Source: Kitasatospora atroaurantiaca (lineage in GTDB: Bacteria > Actinomycetota > Actinomycetes > Streptomycetales > Streptomycetaceae). Taken from it: a stretch of 64,000 nucleotides of DNA. Both the position numbers and the translations under genes were made by a program. The notes under the pieces are model-generated. The model saw nothing but the letters and a program-made list of their open reading frames with translations. It was not told the DNA's origin and searched no databases. Of the stretch, positions 49,623 through 58,187 are shown piece by piece. Numbering within the stretch: position 1 is the stretch's first letter; each line of letters opens with the position of its first letter. The stretch spans positions 4,216,001 to 4,280,000 of the forward strand of contig NZ_VIVR01000001.1 of assembly GCF_007828955.1 (NCBI RefSeq), written 5' to 3'.

Positions 49623-49695
49623 AATCGCCCCAGTCTACGGGGGCACGTCCGGGGCCGGATCGGGGCGTGACGCATCCCCCTCCCGGCTGCCCGAC

Positions 49696-50931
49696 CTATC
49701 CGCTCGCCGCGAGTGCCGCCAGCGCCCGGCGGGCGACCTCGCGGCCGATCGGCAGTGAGGCGGTGGCGGCGGGGGACGGTGCGTTCAGCACGTGCACCAC
49801 CCGGCGGGCGGAGGACGGGTCGTCGGGGTCGAAGCCCGCGAAGGCGAAGTCGTCCAGCAGCGCGCCGTCCCTGGCCACCGCCTGGGCACGCACGCCCGCC
49901 GCGGCCGGCACCAGGTCGGCCGCCGTGACGGCCGGCAGCAGCCGCTGGACCGCCACCGTGAACGCCCGCTTGGACAGCGAGCGGTGCAACTCGCCGACCT
50001 CGTAGCGCCAGTGGCGCCGGGCGATGTGCCAGGTGCCGGGGAAGCGCACCGTCTCGGCGAGGTCGCGCGGCCGTACGGTGCGCCAGTCGTAGCCCTCACG
50101 GGCCAGCGCGGGGACGGCGTTCGGGCCGACGTGGACGTCGCCGTGCACGCCTCGGGTGAGGTGCACGCCGAGGAAGGGGAACGCCGGGTCCGGCACCGGG
50201 TAGACCAGGCCGCGTACCAAGTCCCGCCGCTCCTTGGTGAGTTCGTAGTACTCGCCGCGGAAGGGGACGATCCGCACACCCGGGTCGTCCCCGGCCAGCC
50301 GGGCGATCCGGTCGCTGTGCAGCCCGGCGCAGTTCACCAGTACGCCGCAGCGCAGCTCGCCGGCGGCGGTCTGCACGGTCACCCCGTCCGCCCGCCGGGC
50401 GATGCCGCGCAGCTCGGTGCCGGTCCGCAGCACCGCACCCGCCTGCGCGGCGAGTTCGGCGTACTTCAGGGCGACGGCCGCGAAGTCGCAGATGCCGGTG
50501 GTCCCGATGTGCAGCCCGGCCAGGCCGGTCACCTCGGGCTCGTACTCGCCGATCCCGCCAGCGTCCAGCTCGGTGACGGGGATGCCGTTCTCCCGCCCGC
50601 GCCGGGCCAGCGCGTGCAGGCGCGGCAGCTCCTCGCGGCCCGTGGCCACGATCAGCTTGCCGGTCACCTCGTACGGGATGCCGTGCTCGCGGCAGAACTC
50701 CACCATCTCGGCCGCACCGGAGGTCGCGTACCTGGCCTTCAGCGAGCCCGGGCGGTAGTACACACCGCTGTGGATGACCCCGCTGTTGCGGCCCGTCTGG
50801 TGCTGGGCGAAGGACTCCTCCTTCTCCACCAGCGCCACCCGGAGCCCCGGACGCGCCAGGGTCAGCGCGTAGGCCGTGGACAGCCCCACGATCCCGCCGC
50901 CCACCACCAGTACGTCGAAGTCGTAACCCAC
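49696..50931 (-). CDS. lhgO: L-2-hydroxyglutarate oxidase
   Basis: A 411-aa FAD protein. The dinucleotide-binding motif V-V-G-G-G-I-V-G-L-S-T-A opens the sequence, followed by the LhgO signature R-N-S-G-V-I-H-S-G-V-Y-Y and a later C-A-G-L-H-S-D-R. It oxidises L-2-hydroxyglutarate to 2-oxoglutarate, passing electrons to O2 or quinone. It lies 70 bp after the TROVE gene on the same strand; no functional link is evident. Confidence 0.92.
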   Translation of the reverse strand: MGYDFDVLVVGGGIVGLSTAYALTLARPGLRVALVEKEESFAQHQTGRNSGVIHSGVYYRPGSLKARYATSGAAEMVEFCREHGIPYEVTGKLIVATGREELPRLHALARRGRENGIPVTELDAGGIGEYEPEVTGLAGLHIGTTGICDFAAVALKYAELAAQAGAVLRTGTELRGIARRADGVTVQTAAGELRCGVLVNCAGLHSDRIARLAGDDPGVRIVPFRGEYYELTKERRDLVRGLVYPVPDPAFPFLGVHLTRGVHGDVHVGPNAVPALAREGYDWRTVRPRDLAETVRFPGTWHIARRHWRYEVGELHRSLSKRAFTVAVQRLLPAVTAADLVPAAAGVRAQAVARDGALLDDFAFAGFDPDDPSSARRVVHVLNAPSPAATASLPIGREVARRALAALAASG

Positions 50932-51001
50932 CGCAGCTCCTCCCGCCGTCGCAGCGATCGTGTCGCCGATCGTGTCACGGCGGGAGGAGCCGGTCGAGGG
51001 C

Positions 51002-52576
51002 CTACCGCTCCCAGGGCCAGGCGGCGTTGCGGCCCGCCTCGAGGAGCGGGATCAGCCGGAAGGCCGCGTCGGACAGGCCGCCGAAGGTGTGGCGGTGGGC
51101 CGATCCGGACAGGGCGTGGCCGGTGCGGTAGCCCGCGAGGTTCCAGGTGTAGACCGGGATGTGCGCCGGGACCTCGGCGAGCGGGTCGCCACCCCAGGCC
51201 TGGTAGGCCTGCTCGTCGGTGACGATGACCACCCGGTCGTGGCGGCGGTAGTGCGTACGGACGGCCTTGGCGGTCTCGGTGCCACCCAGGTCGTGGAAGC
51301 GCTCCAGCACCTTGAGGACGGACTCGCCCTTCCCGACCTTGATCAGGTGGCTGTCGTTGCCGAACTCGACCAGGTCGGCGTCGGCCGCCCGGACCTTCAG
51401 CGCGGTGCCGAAGATCGCCGCCGAGTCGGCCCGGTTGAGCTGGGTCTGCGCGCTCGGCCGGTCGAACATCGATCCTGAGCGGTCGACCAGGATCAGCGTA
51501 CGGCCGGGCAGCGAGGGCACGTTGGCCAGCGAGTGCCCGAGGGCGCGCTCCAGCGCGTGCCCCCAACGCAGCGACGGGGCGTGGCGGTGGGCGGCCAGGT
51601 AGCGGAACGGGAACTGCTTGGACCGCGCCACCTCGGCGGGGTCGCTGATCCGACGCGCCACCTCGGCGGCGACCTCGTCCGAGACCCCCGCCTGGTCGAA
51701 GTTGCGCAGGTTGCGTACCAGTGCCATCGGCCCCATGGACGGGATGACCGCCTCCCAGACGGCGGCGTCCAGCGGGCCCTGCAGCCAGCCGGCCAGCGCC
51801 TCCCAGGTCAGCCCGGCCGCGGCCAGCCGCTCCGCGCCGCCCTCGCCGGTGACCACGGCACGGCGCTGCTCCACGGGCAGGGCGAGCAGCTCGCGGTTGG
51901 CCGTCAGCAGCCGGTCGGCGGCGGGCGGAGTGGCCTCGTCCGGGTGGTGCCGACGGTCCAGCGCGTACTTGAACAGCGCTCCCTGCCACGGCTTCTCGGG
52001 GTGCGGAGCCGGGTGTGTCAGCTCAAGGACGTCGCCGAAGCGGTACCCCTTGGAAGCGGTGTCGTACTTCAGCAGCGCGCGGCCGTTGTAGAGGCGCCGG
52101 GCAGCGTCCGCGAGGCCGCGCTTGAGCGGCTGGGGCAGGTTGCGGCCGTACCGGGAGGTCCAGTACGCGAGCAACTCGCCCGGCTCGTCCGGGCGCTGGA
52201 GCACGGCGTCGACGGCCTGCCGGGAGAACCCGGCGGCCTTGGCGTCCAGCCGGGCCCGGGTGAACTCGGCGGCGCCGACCAGGGCGGCGGTCCGCATGAA
52301 GGCCTCGGTGCGCAGCCAGCGGAGCAGGCCGAGCGTCCACTCCGGGTCGCTGACGGCGAGGTCGCGGACCAGCACGGTGAAGCGGTCGTCGCGGTCGCCG
52401 CCCTTCTCGTAGAAGGTGTCCTGGCCCACGAGGTTGGCGACCGCGAGCAGGAAGAGTTCGGACTTCGCGTCGCGGAGGTGTCCGGTGCCGCCGGCGTGGT
52501 TGACGGTCCGCTGCCCGGTGGTCGTCACGGGCGAGAGCGGACCGGCCTTGGCCTTGCGGATGTTGAAGCGCGACAT
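51002..52576 (-). CDS. rsr: Ro60/Rsr orthologue: TROVE-domain Y-RNA-binding protein
   Basis: A 524-aa protein. Residues ~1-345 are the TROVE HEAT-repeat ring (N-H-A-G-G near the start, E-L-F-L-L-A-V-A-N-L-V, D-P-E-W-T-L-G-L-L-R-W-L-R, N-L-R-N-F). Residues ~355-500 are a von Willebrand A-like domain with an intact MIDAS start D-R-S-G-S-M-F and a later T-D-E-Q. Ro60 proteins bind misfolded RNAs and Y RNAs and assist RNA decay with PNPase. Two Y-RNA-like genes lie directly upstream on the same strand. Confidence 0.93.
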   Translation of the reverse strand: MSRFNIRKAKAGPLSPVTTTGQRTVNHAGGTGHLRDAKSELFLLAVANLVGQDTFYEKGGDRDDRFTVLVRDLAVSDPEWTLGLLRWLRTEAFMRTAALVGAAEFTRARLDAKAAGFSRQAVDAVLQRPDEPGELLAYWTSRYGRNLPQPLKRGLADAARRLYNGRALLKYDTASKGYRFGDVLELTHPAPHPEKPWQGALFKYALDRRHHPDEATPPAADRLLTANRELLALPVEQRRAVVTGEGGAERLAAAGLTWEALAGWLQGPLDAAVWEAVIPSMGPMALVRNLRNFDQAGVSDEVAAEVARRISDPAEVARSKQFPFRYLAAHRHAPSLRWGHALERALGHSLANVPSLPGRTLILVDRSGSMFDRPSAQTQLNRADSAAIFGTALKVRAADADLVEFGNDSHLIKVGKGESVLKVLERFHDLGGTETAKAVRTHYRRHDRVVIVTDEQAYQAWGGDPLAEVPAHIPVYTWNLAGYRTGHALSGSAHRHTFGGLSDAAFRLIPLLEAGRNAAWPWER

Positions 52577-52627
52577 GCTGAAGCCCCCCTACGGGATGGA
52601 GAAGGAGGGGAGGCACGGCTGGAGAAA

Positions 52628-52795
52628 GGGGCGCCCGAGATCGGTGCCGGCTTCGGTGAGCCGGCCTCGGTGGAGGTAAACAGTCAGGCACTCTACCAGC
52701 TGAGCTACCGGCCGTGCTCGCGCACGGACCGTCCAGGACTCGAACCTGGGACCGCCTGGTCCAGAAGTAACCCCCGCCTGCGCACCGGGCGCCCC
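52628..52795 (-). ncRNA. Bacterial Y RNA (Yrl) 1 with permuted tRNA-like module
   Basis: The ends pair perfectly (GGGGCGCCCG with CGGGCGCCCC). Reading 5' to 3', a T arm comes first (CCAGG-TTCGAGT-CCTGG, 52733-52749), then an acceptor-like stem closed by a GCGA tetraloop (CCGTGC/GCACGG, 52712-52727), then a D arm (GCTC-AGCTGGTA-GAG, 52691-52705). This is a tRNA whose acceptor end is sealed and whose anticodon side is opened into a long stem, as in Yrl RNAs. The block 52764-52784 matches RNA 2 at 19 of 21 positions. No anticodon loop exists, so it is not a normal tRNA. Confidence 0.82.
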
Positions 52796-52880
52796 GGCGC
52801 TGTGCCTCCCGAGATCAAGAGTCGGATTCCGGCATGGATTCTTTGGAGGAAGTAGCCGGACCCTTCGCACCGGGAGGTGC

Positions 52881-52904
52881 GGTACATCTATTGGTACATC
52901 TATT
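52881..52904. repeat. Tandem 12-bp repeat between the two Y RNAs
   Basis: GGTACATCTATT occurs twice head to tail (52881-52892 and 52893-52904) in an AT-rich patch just upstream of Y RNA 1, where its promoter would lie. Confidence 0.6.
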
Positions 52905-52916
52905 CAAGAATTGGGT

Positions 52917-53053
52917 GTCCAGAGAACAGAAGCGGCTGAGGTGACAAAGCTGCTCTACCGACTGAGCTACACCGACGCGAATGTCGGCGGCGGGACTCGA
53001 ACCCGCGACCTGCCCATTAAGAGTGGAAGTAACCTCTGCCTGCGCATCTGGAC
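52917..53053 (-). ncRNA. Bacterial Y RNA (Yrl) 2 with permuted tRNA-like module
   Basis: The termini GTCCAGA and TCTGGAC pair (53047-53053 with 52917-52923). Within, GCGGG-TTCGAGT-CCCGC (T arm, 52990-53006) precedes CCGAC/GTCGG closed by a 6-nt loop (52972-52987) and a D arm (GCTCAGTCGGTAGAGC, within 52952-52966). The same order and the shared block 53026-53046 make it a paralogue of RNA 1. It sits 340 bp before the TROVE gene, on the same strand. Confidence 0.82.
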
Positions 53054-53095
53054 GTGACCGACCATAGCCAGTCCGCTCTCGCACCCGCATCCGAA

Positions 53096-54685
53096 TTACG
53101 CCGGCGCGACCAGCACCAGCCGCGCCCGCTCCGTCAGTTCCCGTACCCGGCGCTCGTCCTGGAACGGCTCCAGCCGACGCAGCATCTCCACCACGTACTC
53201 CCGGCTGCGCTGCGAGGAGATCCGTCCGGCCACCTCGACCGCGCGCTCGCCGGCCGCCACCGCGGCGTCCAGGTCGCCCGCCTCCGCCTCGGCCATCGCG
53301 GAGACCACCAGGCGTAGACCGTGTGATCGGACGAAGCCCTCGGTCGGCCGGGCCAGCGCCTCGCGGGTGAACTGACGGACCTTCGAGGGCACGCCCAGGT
53401 CGCGGAAGCACTCGGCGGCGTCGGCCGCGAGCCGGTCGTACGCATAGAAGTCGATCCAGGCGGGATCAGGGTCCCCGGCGCGTGCCCGCTCAAGTGCGCC
53501 CTCCGCGGCGGCGAGCGCCGTCGCACACGCCGGGGCATTGCCGCTCCTCGCCTGGGCCCGTGCTTCCACCAGATGGAAGAAGCTCATCGTCCGCGCCGTC
53601 GCCAGCCCGCGGTTGCGCTCCAGGGCCGCCTGGGCCAGGTCCACCGCCTCCTCCGCGAAGCCCCGGTAGCTGGCCTGCAGGCTCATGGAGGCCAGCACAT
53701 AGCCGCCGAGCGGTACGTCGGCCGCCGCCCGGGCGAGTCGCAGTGCCTGGATGTAGTACCGCTGGGCCGCCTCGTGCTGGCCGGTGTCGAAGGCCATCCA
53801 CCCGGCCAGCCTGGTCAGTTCGGCCGTCGCCCCGAACAGGGCACGGCCCACCGCATCGCTGTACGAGGCCAGCAGCAGCGGCGCCGCCTCGACCCGCAGG
53901 CACTCCGGCACCATCGAGGACCGCCAGTCGCCGCCGCCGTACTTGGAGTCCCAGCGCCGGGCCTCCTGGGCCGCCTCGCGCAGCTTGGCGGCGTCCGAGT
54001 GGCCCACCCGGTAGCCGCTGAGGTCGGGGGCGACGGCCTCCCGGGCCACCGAGCCGTCGGCCGGCGTGATCAGCCAGCGCGAGACCGGCGTCGCGTACGC
54101 GGACACCGAGAAGGTCCCGGCCAGGCTGTCGCTCCACCGTCCGCCGCCCGGGCCGCGCCGCAGCTCCAGGTCGACCCGCCACAGGTCGGTCGCCGAGCGG
54201 ACCGCCTCCGGCACCTCGCGCGGGAAGGCCAGGCCGAGTTCGGGCGTCGGGTCGGTGTCGCCGAGCCCGATCTCGTCCAGCGGCACCGGCCGGCCCAGCT
54301 TGCTGCCGATCGCCGTCGCGATCAGGTGCGGCACCGGGCCCTGCGGGATCATGCCCTTGCTGACCCACCGGGCGACCGAGGTCTTGTCGTAACGAAGCGT
54401 CAGCCCGCGTTGGGCGCCCAGGTCGTTGACCCGGCGGGCGAGCCCGGCGTTGCTGATCTGGGCGAGGGTGAGGAGCGTGCCGAGCCGTTCGTTCGGCCCT
54501 CGTGAGCTGACGGTCATGGTGGCGGCGGCACCCCCTGGCGGCGTCGTTCGGTTCTGTGCGTCCTGCGGCGCCGATACGGCGTCGTGCGGCATCCGACGGT
54601 GGCCGTGATCCACGGCTTCCGTCCGGCTCCGTGCGGAGTCCTGCGGCTCGTGCGGCTTCTCGGCCTCCTGCGCGGATGACGGCAT
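53096..54685 (-). CDS. NsdA-like developmental/sporulation-associated regulator
   Basis: A 529-aa protein from ATG 54685; the conserved part begins at about ATG 54517 (474 codons), so the start is uncertain. The N-terminal segment (L-G-T-L-L-T-L-A-Q-I-S-N-A-G-L-A-R-R-V-N-D-L...T-S-V-A-R-W-V-S-K-G-M) is an XRE-like helix-turn-helix. The rest is TPR-like helical repeats (Y-Y-I-Q-A-L-R-L-A-R-A-A, A-L-E-R-A-R-A-G-D). This layout matches the NsdA family, which represses aerial development and antibiotic production in streptomycetes. A sigma-70-like promoter lies at 54729-54757. Confidence 0.85.
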   Translation of the reverse strand: MPSSAQEAEKPHEPQDSARSRTEAVDHGHRRMPHDAVSAPQDAQNRTTPPGGAAATMTVSSRGPNERLGTLLTLAQISNAGLARRVNDLGAQRGLTLRYDKTSVARWVSKGMIPQGPVPHLIATAIGSKLGRPVPLDEIGLGDTDPTPELGLAFPREVPEAVRSATDLWRVDLELRRGPGGGRWSDSLAGTFSVSAYATPVSRWLITPADGSVAREAVAPDLSGYRVGHSDAAKLREAAQEARRWDSKYGGGDWRSSMVPECLRVEAAPLLLASYSDAVGRALFGATAELTRLAGWMAFDTGQHEAAQRYYIQALRLARAAADVPLGGYVLASMSLQASYRGFAEEAVDLAQAALERNRGLATARTMSFFHLVEARAQARSGNAPACATALAAAEGALERARAGDPDPAWIDFYAYDRLAADAAECFRDLGVPSKVRQFTREALARPTEGFVRSHGLRLVVSAMAEAEAGDLDAAVAAGERAVEVAGRISSQRSREYVVEMLRRLEPFQDERRVRELTERARLVLVAPA

Positions 54686-54728
54686 GAGCAGAGGGTGCGG
54701 TGCGCGGAGCCCCAACGGCTGCTGTACC

Positions 54729-54757
54729 TAGAGTAGTCGTCTGCGTTCCGAGGGTTA
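54729..54757 (-). promoter_or_regulatory. Promoter of the NsdA-like gene
   Basis: On the minus strand TTAACC (54752-54757) and TACTCT (54729-54734) are separated by 17 bp. Transcription would start near 54722, 37 bp before ATG 54685. Confidence 0.5.
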
Positions 54758-55012
54758 AGAGGCGGCATTCCGGATGGCGGGATCGCGTGCCCGGTCCGTC
54801 CGCCGCCGACCCGTACGGCGCACGGGCGCGCGACCGTCCGCCGCCGCGTGCCGGACGGTCGTGCTCCGGTCCTGTGCCGATGTGCGCCCGGGTGTGCTCC
54901 CTGGCCCGAGCGGCAGGTGGGCGATTCGCTGGGGGCTGTGGGTCGGCCCGTCGTCGAGGACCCGGCGGGCCGGGGGACACCGCTGCCTCCATCCCCGCGG
55001 GCGGCGGTGGGT

Positions 55013-55040
55013 CCGGGAGGGCATGCGGATGCCCTCCCGG
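55013..55040. terminator. Perfect hairpin in the 580-bp gap before the asparagine-synthetase-like gene
   Basis: CCGGGAGGGCAT-GCGG-ATGCCCTCCCGG forms a 12-bp stem. The surrounding region 54758-55297 has no convincing gene in any frame. The hairpin may terminate an unseen transcript or be a leader element; it lies 257 bp before the next start. Confidence 0.6.
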
Positions 55041-55297
55041 GCAGTGCGACGCCTTTCGGCCATCTGCGGATGTCCATGACAGGGCGGCGCGGCGGACCCT
55101 GCGGGGCGGCCCGGGCCACGGAGGGGGAGGCCCGGTCCGCCCCGACCCGTGCGGGACGTCACGCCACGCCACGAGAATCACCGCAAGCGCGGCAACTCGG
55201 GTCACGTCAGGCACATCCAGTGGCACCATGTCTCCTGACGGTGCGTCGACGCCGAGCGGCGGTACGGCGCGCTGGTTCCTCGTCAGGTGGAGGCGCG

Positions 55298-57421
55298 ATG
55301 CGGTGGCTCACGGGCTGGAGCGGGGGCGCGCCCAGGGCCGACGCGCCGGGGTACGAGGCGCCGAGCGCCGTCCGGCCGCTGGCCGCCACCACCCTGTGGG
55401 CCGGACCCAACCCGCTCTGGGCGGTGGGGGACTGGCGCGCCGACGAGATCCGCCTGGTCACCCTGCGGCCCGGCGCCGACGCCGTCGTGAGCACCGGCCT
55501 CGCCGCGCCCGACCCCACCGAGCACGACACCCCCGCCACCACCCGCCTGGCCGTCCTCGGCCGCTGCGGCGCCTCCGACGCGGAACTCGCGGCCGGCCTC
55601 GCCGCCGCCCGGGGCGGCGCCGTCCGGCACCTCACCACCTGGCCCGGCAGCTACACCGTCGTGCTGCGCACCGGCACCCGGAGCACCGTGCTGCTCACCG
55701 ACCTGGCCGGCGCGATGCCCGTCTTCCACACCCCCTGGTGCGACGGCACCGCGTACGCCACGGCCGCGCTCCCGCTCGCCGACCTGATCGGCGCCCCGCT
55801 CGACACCGGCCACCTCGCCGCCCGGCTGGCCTGCCCCGAGTCACCCGAGGCGCTCGGCACGGGCACGCCGTACCTCGGTGTCCAACGCGTGCCGCCCGGC
55901 CATGCGCTGGGTATCCGCGGCGGACGCCCCCACATCTCCCCGTACGAGCACGAGGGCACCCCGGGCCGGCGCGAGGAGGCCCCGGCGGTCCGTGAACTCA
56001 CCCGCGCCCTCCTGGAGTCGGTGCGCTGCCGGGTCCGCACCTCGGCCGGCTCCGCCGACCGCCCCCGTCTCGGCGTCGACCTCTCGTACGGCACGGCCTC
56101 GGCGACCGTCGCGCTGCTCGCGGCCGCCGTGCCGATCGGGCCCCCGGCCGCCGCGCCGGAGACCGCCGCCGTACCTGTGACCGCACCCAGGACCGGTGCG
56201 GTGAAGGGCTCCTGGGCGCGGACGATGGCCGAGGAACAGACCGGGCCCGAGGTGCTGACCGCCGTGACGGTCGGCGAGGCCGACGGCACCGCGCTCGCCG
56301 TCGACGCACCGCGCCTGAGGCACATCGTGCTGCCGCCCACCCTTCCGTACGCCGAACTGGCCGACCCGCTTCCCGAGCTGCCGGCCGGCCCGCTCACCGA
56401 CGAGCCCGGCCCCGCCCTGGTGGCGACGGCCCGGACCGGCACCCGGTTCAGCGCGGGCGGCGCCGACCACCTCACCGGCTACGGCGCCCGCCAGGTGCTG
56501 GACGGCCACCCGGCCAGGCTCGCCGACCTGATCAGGGCGGGCCGGGCGCGCGAAATCCTCTCCCCGGTGGCCGCACTGGCCGGGGCCGACCGGGCCGTGG
56601 CGGGCGCCTTCAACGGCGTGCTGCGGACGCCCGTCACCGTGCTGCGCGCCGCCCACCGGCTGGCCAGGGCCCGGTACGCCGAGGCCCTGGACGACGCCGC
56701 CGTACGGCTGACCATCCGCCAGCTCGCCGGCCGTGGACGGACGATCGGGGAGAGCTCGGCGGCGGACCTGGCCTGGTGCGTCCCCGGCCCGGCGGCCCGC
56801 TGGCTCTCCGACGACGCGCTCTCCGCCGTCGCCCTGCGGCTGCGGCTGGCCGCCCGGGGGCCGGTCCCGACCGAGCAGCCCGGCGTCCGCAGGGCCAGGC
56901 TGGCCCTGCACCGGCACGCCGCCGAGTACCGCACCCTGGTGCAGTCCGCCGAGCAGCACGGCCAGCGGCTGCACGCGCCCTTCCTGGACAACCAGGTGGT
57001 CCGCGCGGCCCGGCTGCTGCCCGACGAGATACGGCTGCAGCCCGGCGCGCGGCACGCGCTGCTGCGCGCCGTGCTCACCGGCGCGGGCCGCACCGACCTG
57101 CCCGCCGACTGGGGCCGGGGCGCGCGCCCCGACCGGGCCGGCGCCGCCCGTACGGGCCTGCGGCTGGCCGCCGACGGGCTGGCCGAGCTGTTCCGCGAGC
57201 CCCTGCTGGCCGAGGCCGGGCTGATCGACCTGGCCGCCGTGCGTACGGCGCTGGCCGGCGCCACCGACCCGGGCGCCGAGCTGCCGCCCGGCACGCTCGC
57301 CGGGCTGGCGGAGCTGATCTCCACCGAGCTGTGGCTGCGAAGGGTACGGGCCCGGCGCCACGGCTCGTGCTGGACGGGGCTGCCCCTGCCCGAGCGCAGG
57401 GCACTCGCCCGCATGGCATGA
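55298..57421 (+). CDS. Asparagine-synthetase-like protein with degenerate active sites
   Basis: A 707-aa protein from ATG 55298 (GGAGG four bases upstream). The two-domain shape of glutamine-dependent asparagine synthetase is recognisable: an N-terminal Ntn-hydrolase-like half (F-H-T-P-W-C-D-G-T-A-Y-A-T-A, R-V-P-P-G-H-A-L) and a C-terminal synthetase half (A-P-F-L-D-N-Q-V-V-R-A-A). But Cys-2 is absent (M-R-W-L) and the S-G-G-x-D-S pyrophosphate loop is S-Y-G-T-A-S. It is therefore unlikely to make asparagine. A lasso-type cyclase is unlikely as no precursor or leader peptidase is nearby. Function unknown; perhaps regulatory. Confidence 0.8.
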   Translation: MRWLTGWSGGAPRADAPGYEAPSAVRPLAATTLWAGPNPLWAVGDWRADEIRLVTLRPGADAVVSTGLAAPDPTEHDTPATTRLAVLGRCGASDAELAAGLAAARGGAVRHLTTWPGSYTVVLRTGTRSTVLLTDLAGAMPVFHTPWCDGTAYATAALPLADLIGAPLDTGHLAARLACPESPEALGTGTPYLGVQRVPPGHALGIRGGRPHISPYEHEGTPGRREEAPAVRELTRALLESVRCRVRTSAGSADRPRLGVDLSYGTASATVALLAAAVPIGPPAAAPETAAVPVTAPRTGAVKGSWARTMAEEQTGPEVLTAVTVGEADGTALAVDAPRLRHIVLPPTLPYAELADPLPELPAGPLTDEPGPALVATARTGTRFSAGGADHLTGYGARQVLDGHPARLADLIRAGRAREILSPVAALAGADRAVAGAFNGVLRTPVTVLRAAHRLARARYAEALDDAAVRLTIRQLAGRGRTIGESSAADLAWCVPGPAARWLSDDALSAVALRLRLAARGPVPTEQPGVRRARLALHRHAAEYRTLVQSAEQHGQRLHAPFLDNQVVRAARLLPDEIRLQPGARHALLRAVLTGAGRTDLPADWGRGARPDRAGAARTGLRLAADGLAELFREPLLAEAGLIDLAAVRTALAGATDPGAELPPGTLAGLAELISTELWLRRVRARRHGSCWTGLPLPERRALARMA

Positions 57422-57458
57422 ACGGGCCTACGGCCGGCCTTACGCGTATGGGCATGTT

Positions 57459-57532
57459 CAGGGGCGCGGGAAACTGCGCGATCAGCCCTCTACGGAGGTG
57501 CACGGTTGCTCGCGCAGTTCCCCGCGCCCCTG
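57459..57532. repeat. Dispersed inverted repeat (copy 3) between two same-strand genes
   Basis: Left arm 57459-57480 (CAGGGGCGCGGG, then AACTGCGCG) pairs with right arm 57511-57532. The centre shares CAGCCCTCTACGGAGGTGCA with the copy at 23292-23365. It probably forms a terminator after the preceding gene. Confidence 0.82.
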
Positions 57533-57608
57533 TAAAGCCTGCGCTGTGGGCGGGCGCCGCGGCTGACGGTCGATCATGATGGAGTCGTCCGCCCCAGAGG
57601 AGGCCGCC

Positions 57609-58103
57609 GTGTCCGATCCCCTCCCGGTGCTCGGGGAACCGCCCGCCGCAACCCCGCCCGGAGTCCTGGCGGCCTGCGACGGCTCGGACGGTTCGCTCTG
57701 GGCCCTCGACCGGGCGATGAGCGAGGCCCAGCTGTTCGGCCTGCCGCTGTACGTCCTCGCGGTGGTGAACCCCTCTCCGACGGGCTACCCGCCCGGGATG
57801 GCCGAGCTGGTGCAGGAGAGCATCGAGCGGCTGGCGGCCAGCATGGCGGACGGCCTGCGCCGGGCCGTGGCCACCGTCCAGGCCGCCCGCTCGCAGCCCT
57901 TCGCGGGGGAGCTCGCCCTGCACGTGGTGCTGGGCAACGTGATCGAGGTCCTGCTGCGCTGCGCGCAGGGGCAGCACACCCTGGTGATCGGCACGCGCGG
58001 CAACGGCGGCTTCACCCGGCTGCTGCTCGGCTCGGTGAGCACGGCGGCCGTGCACCACGCGGCCTGCCCGGTGCTGGTCGTCCCGGCACCCCCGGCCCGC
58101 TGA
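57609..58103 (+). CDS. Universal stress protein (UspA family)
   Basis: A 164-aa single Usp domain from GTG 57609 (GAGGAGG five bases upstream). The nucleotide-binding motif G-T-R-G-N-G-G-F-T-R-L-L-L-G-S-V-S matches the ATP-binding G-x2-G-x9-G-S pattern, and A-C-D-G-S-D-G-S opens the first strand. ATP-binding dimers of this type respond to growth arrest and hypoxia. Confidence 0.9.
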   Translation: MSDPLPVLGEPPAATPPGVLAACDGSDGSLWALDRAMSEAQLFGLPLYVLAVVNPSPTGYPPGMAELVQESIERLAASMADGLRRAVATVQAARSQPFAGELALHVVLGNVIEVLLRCAQGQHTLVIGTRGNGGFTRLLLGSVSTAAVHHAACPVLVVPAPPAR

Positions 58104-58187
58104 CCTTCGGGAATGCACTCAGGTGGTTGACGGTTCACCCTTTTGGCCCCAGCCCCCATCCCAACCCCCGACAGGAGCCAGCCCGTC

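Noticed and set aside
52628..53053. Two ordinary tRNA genes or tRNA pseudogenes
   Set aside because: The T arm precedes the D arm and there is no anticodon arm or open acceptor end in either, and both share the same permuted order, so these are tRNA-like RNAs and not decayed tRNAs.
54758..55297. Several short ORFs in the gap after the NsdA-like gene
   Set aside because: Arg/Pro-rich in every frame with no ribosome site or codon-position bias, and broken by the hairpin at 55013.
55298..57421. Lasso-peptide cyclase
   Set aside because: No precursor, RRE or transglutaminase-like protease lies nearby, and the ATP loop is degenerate.
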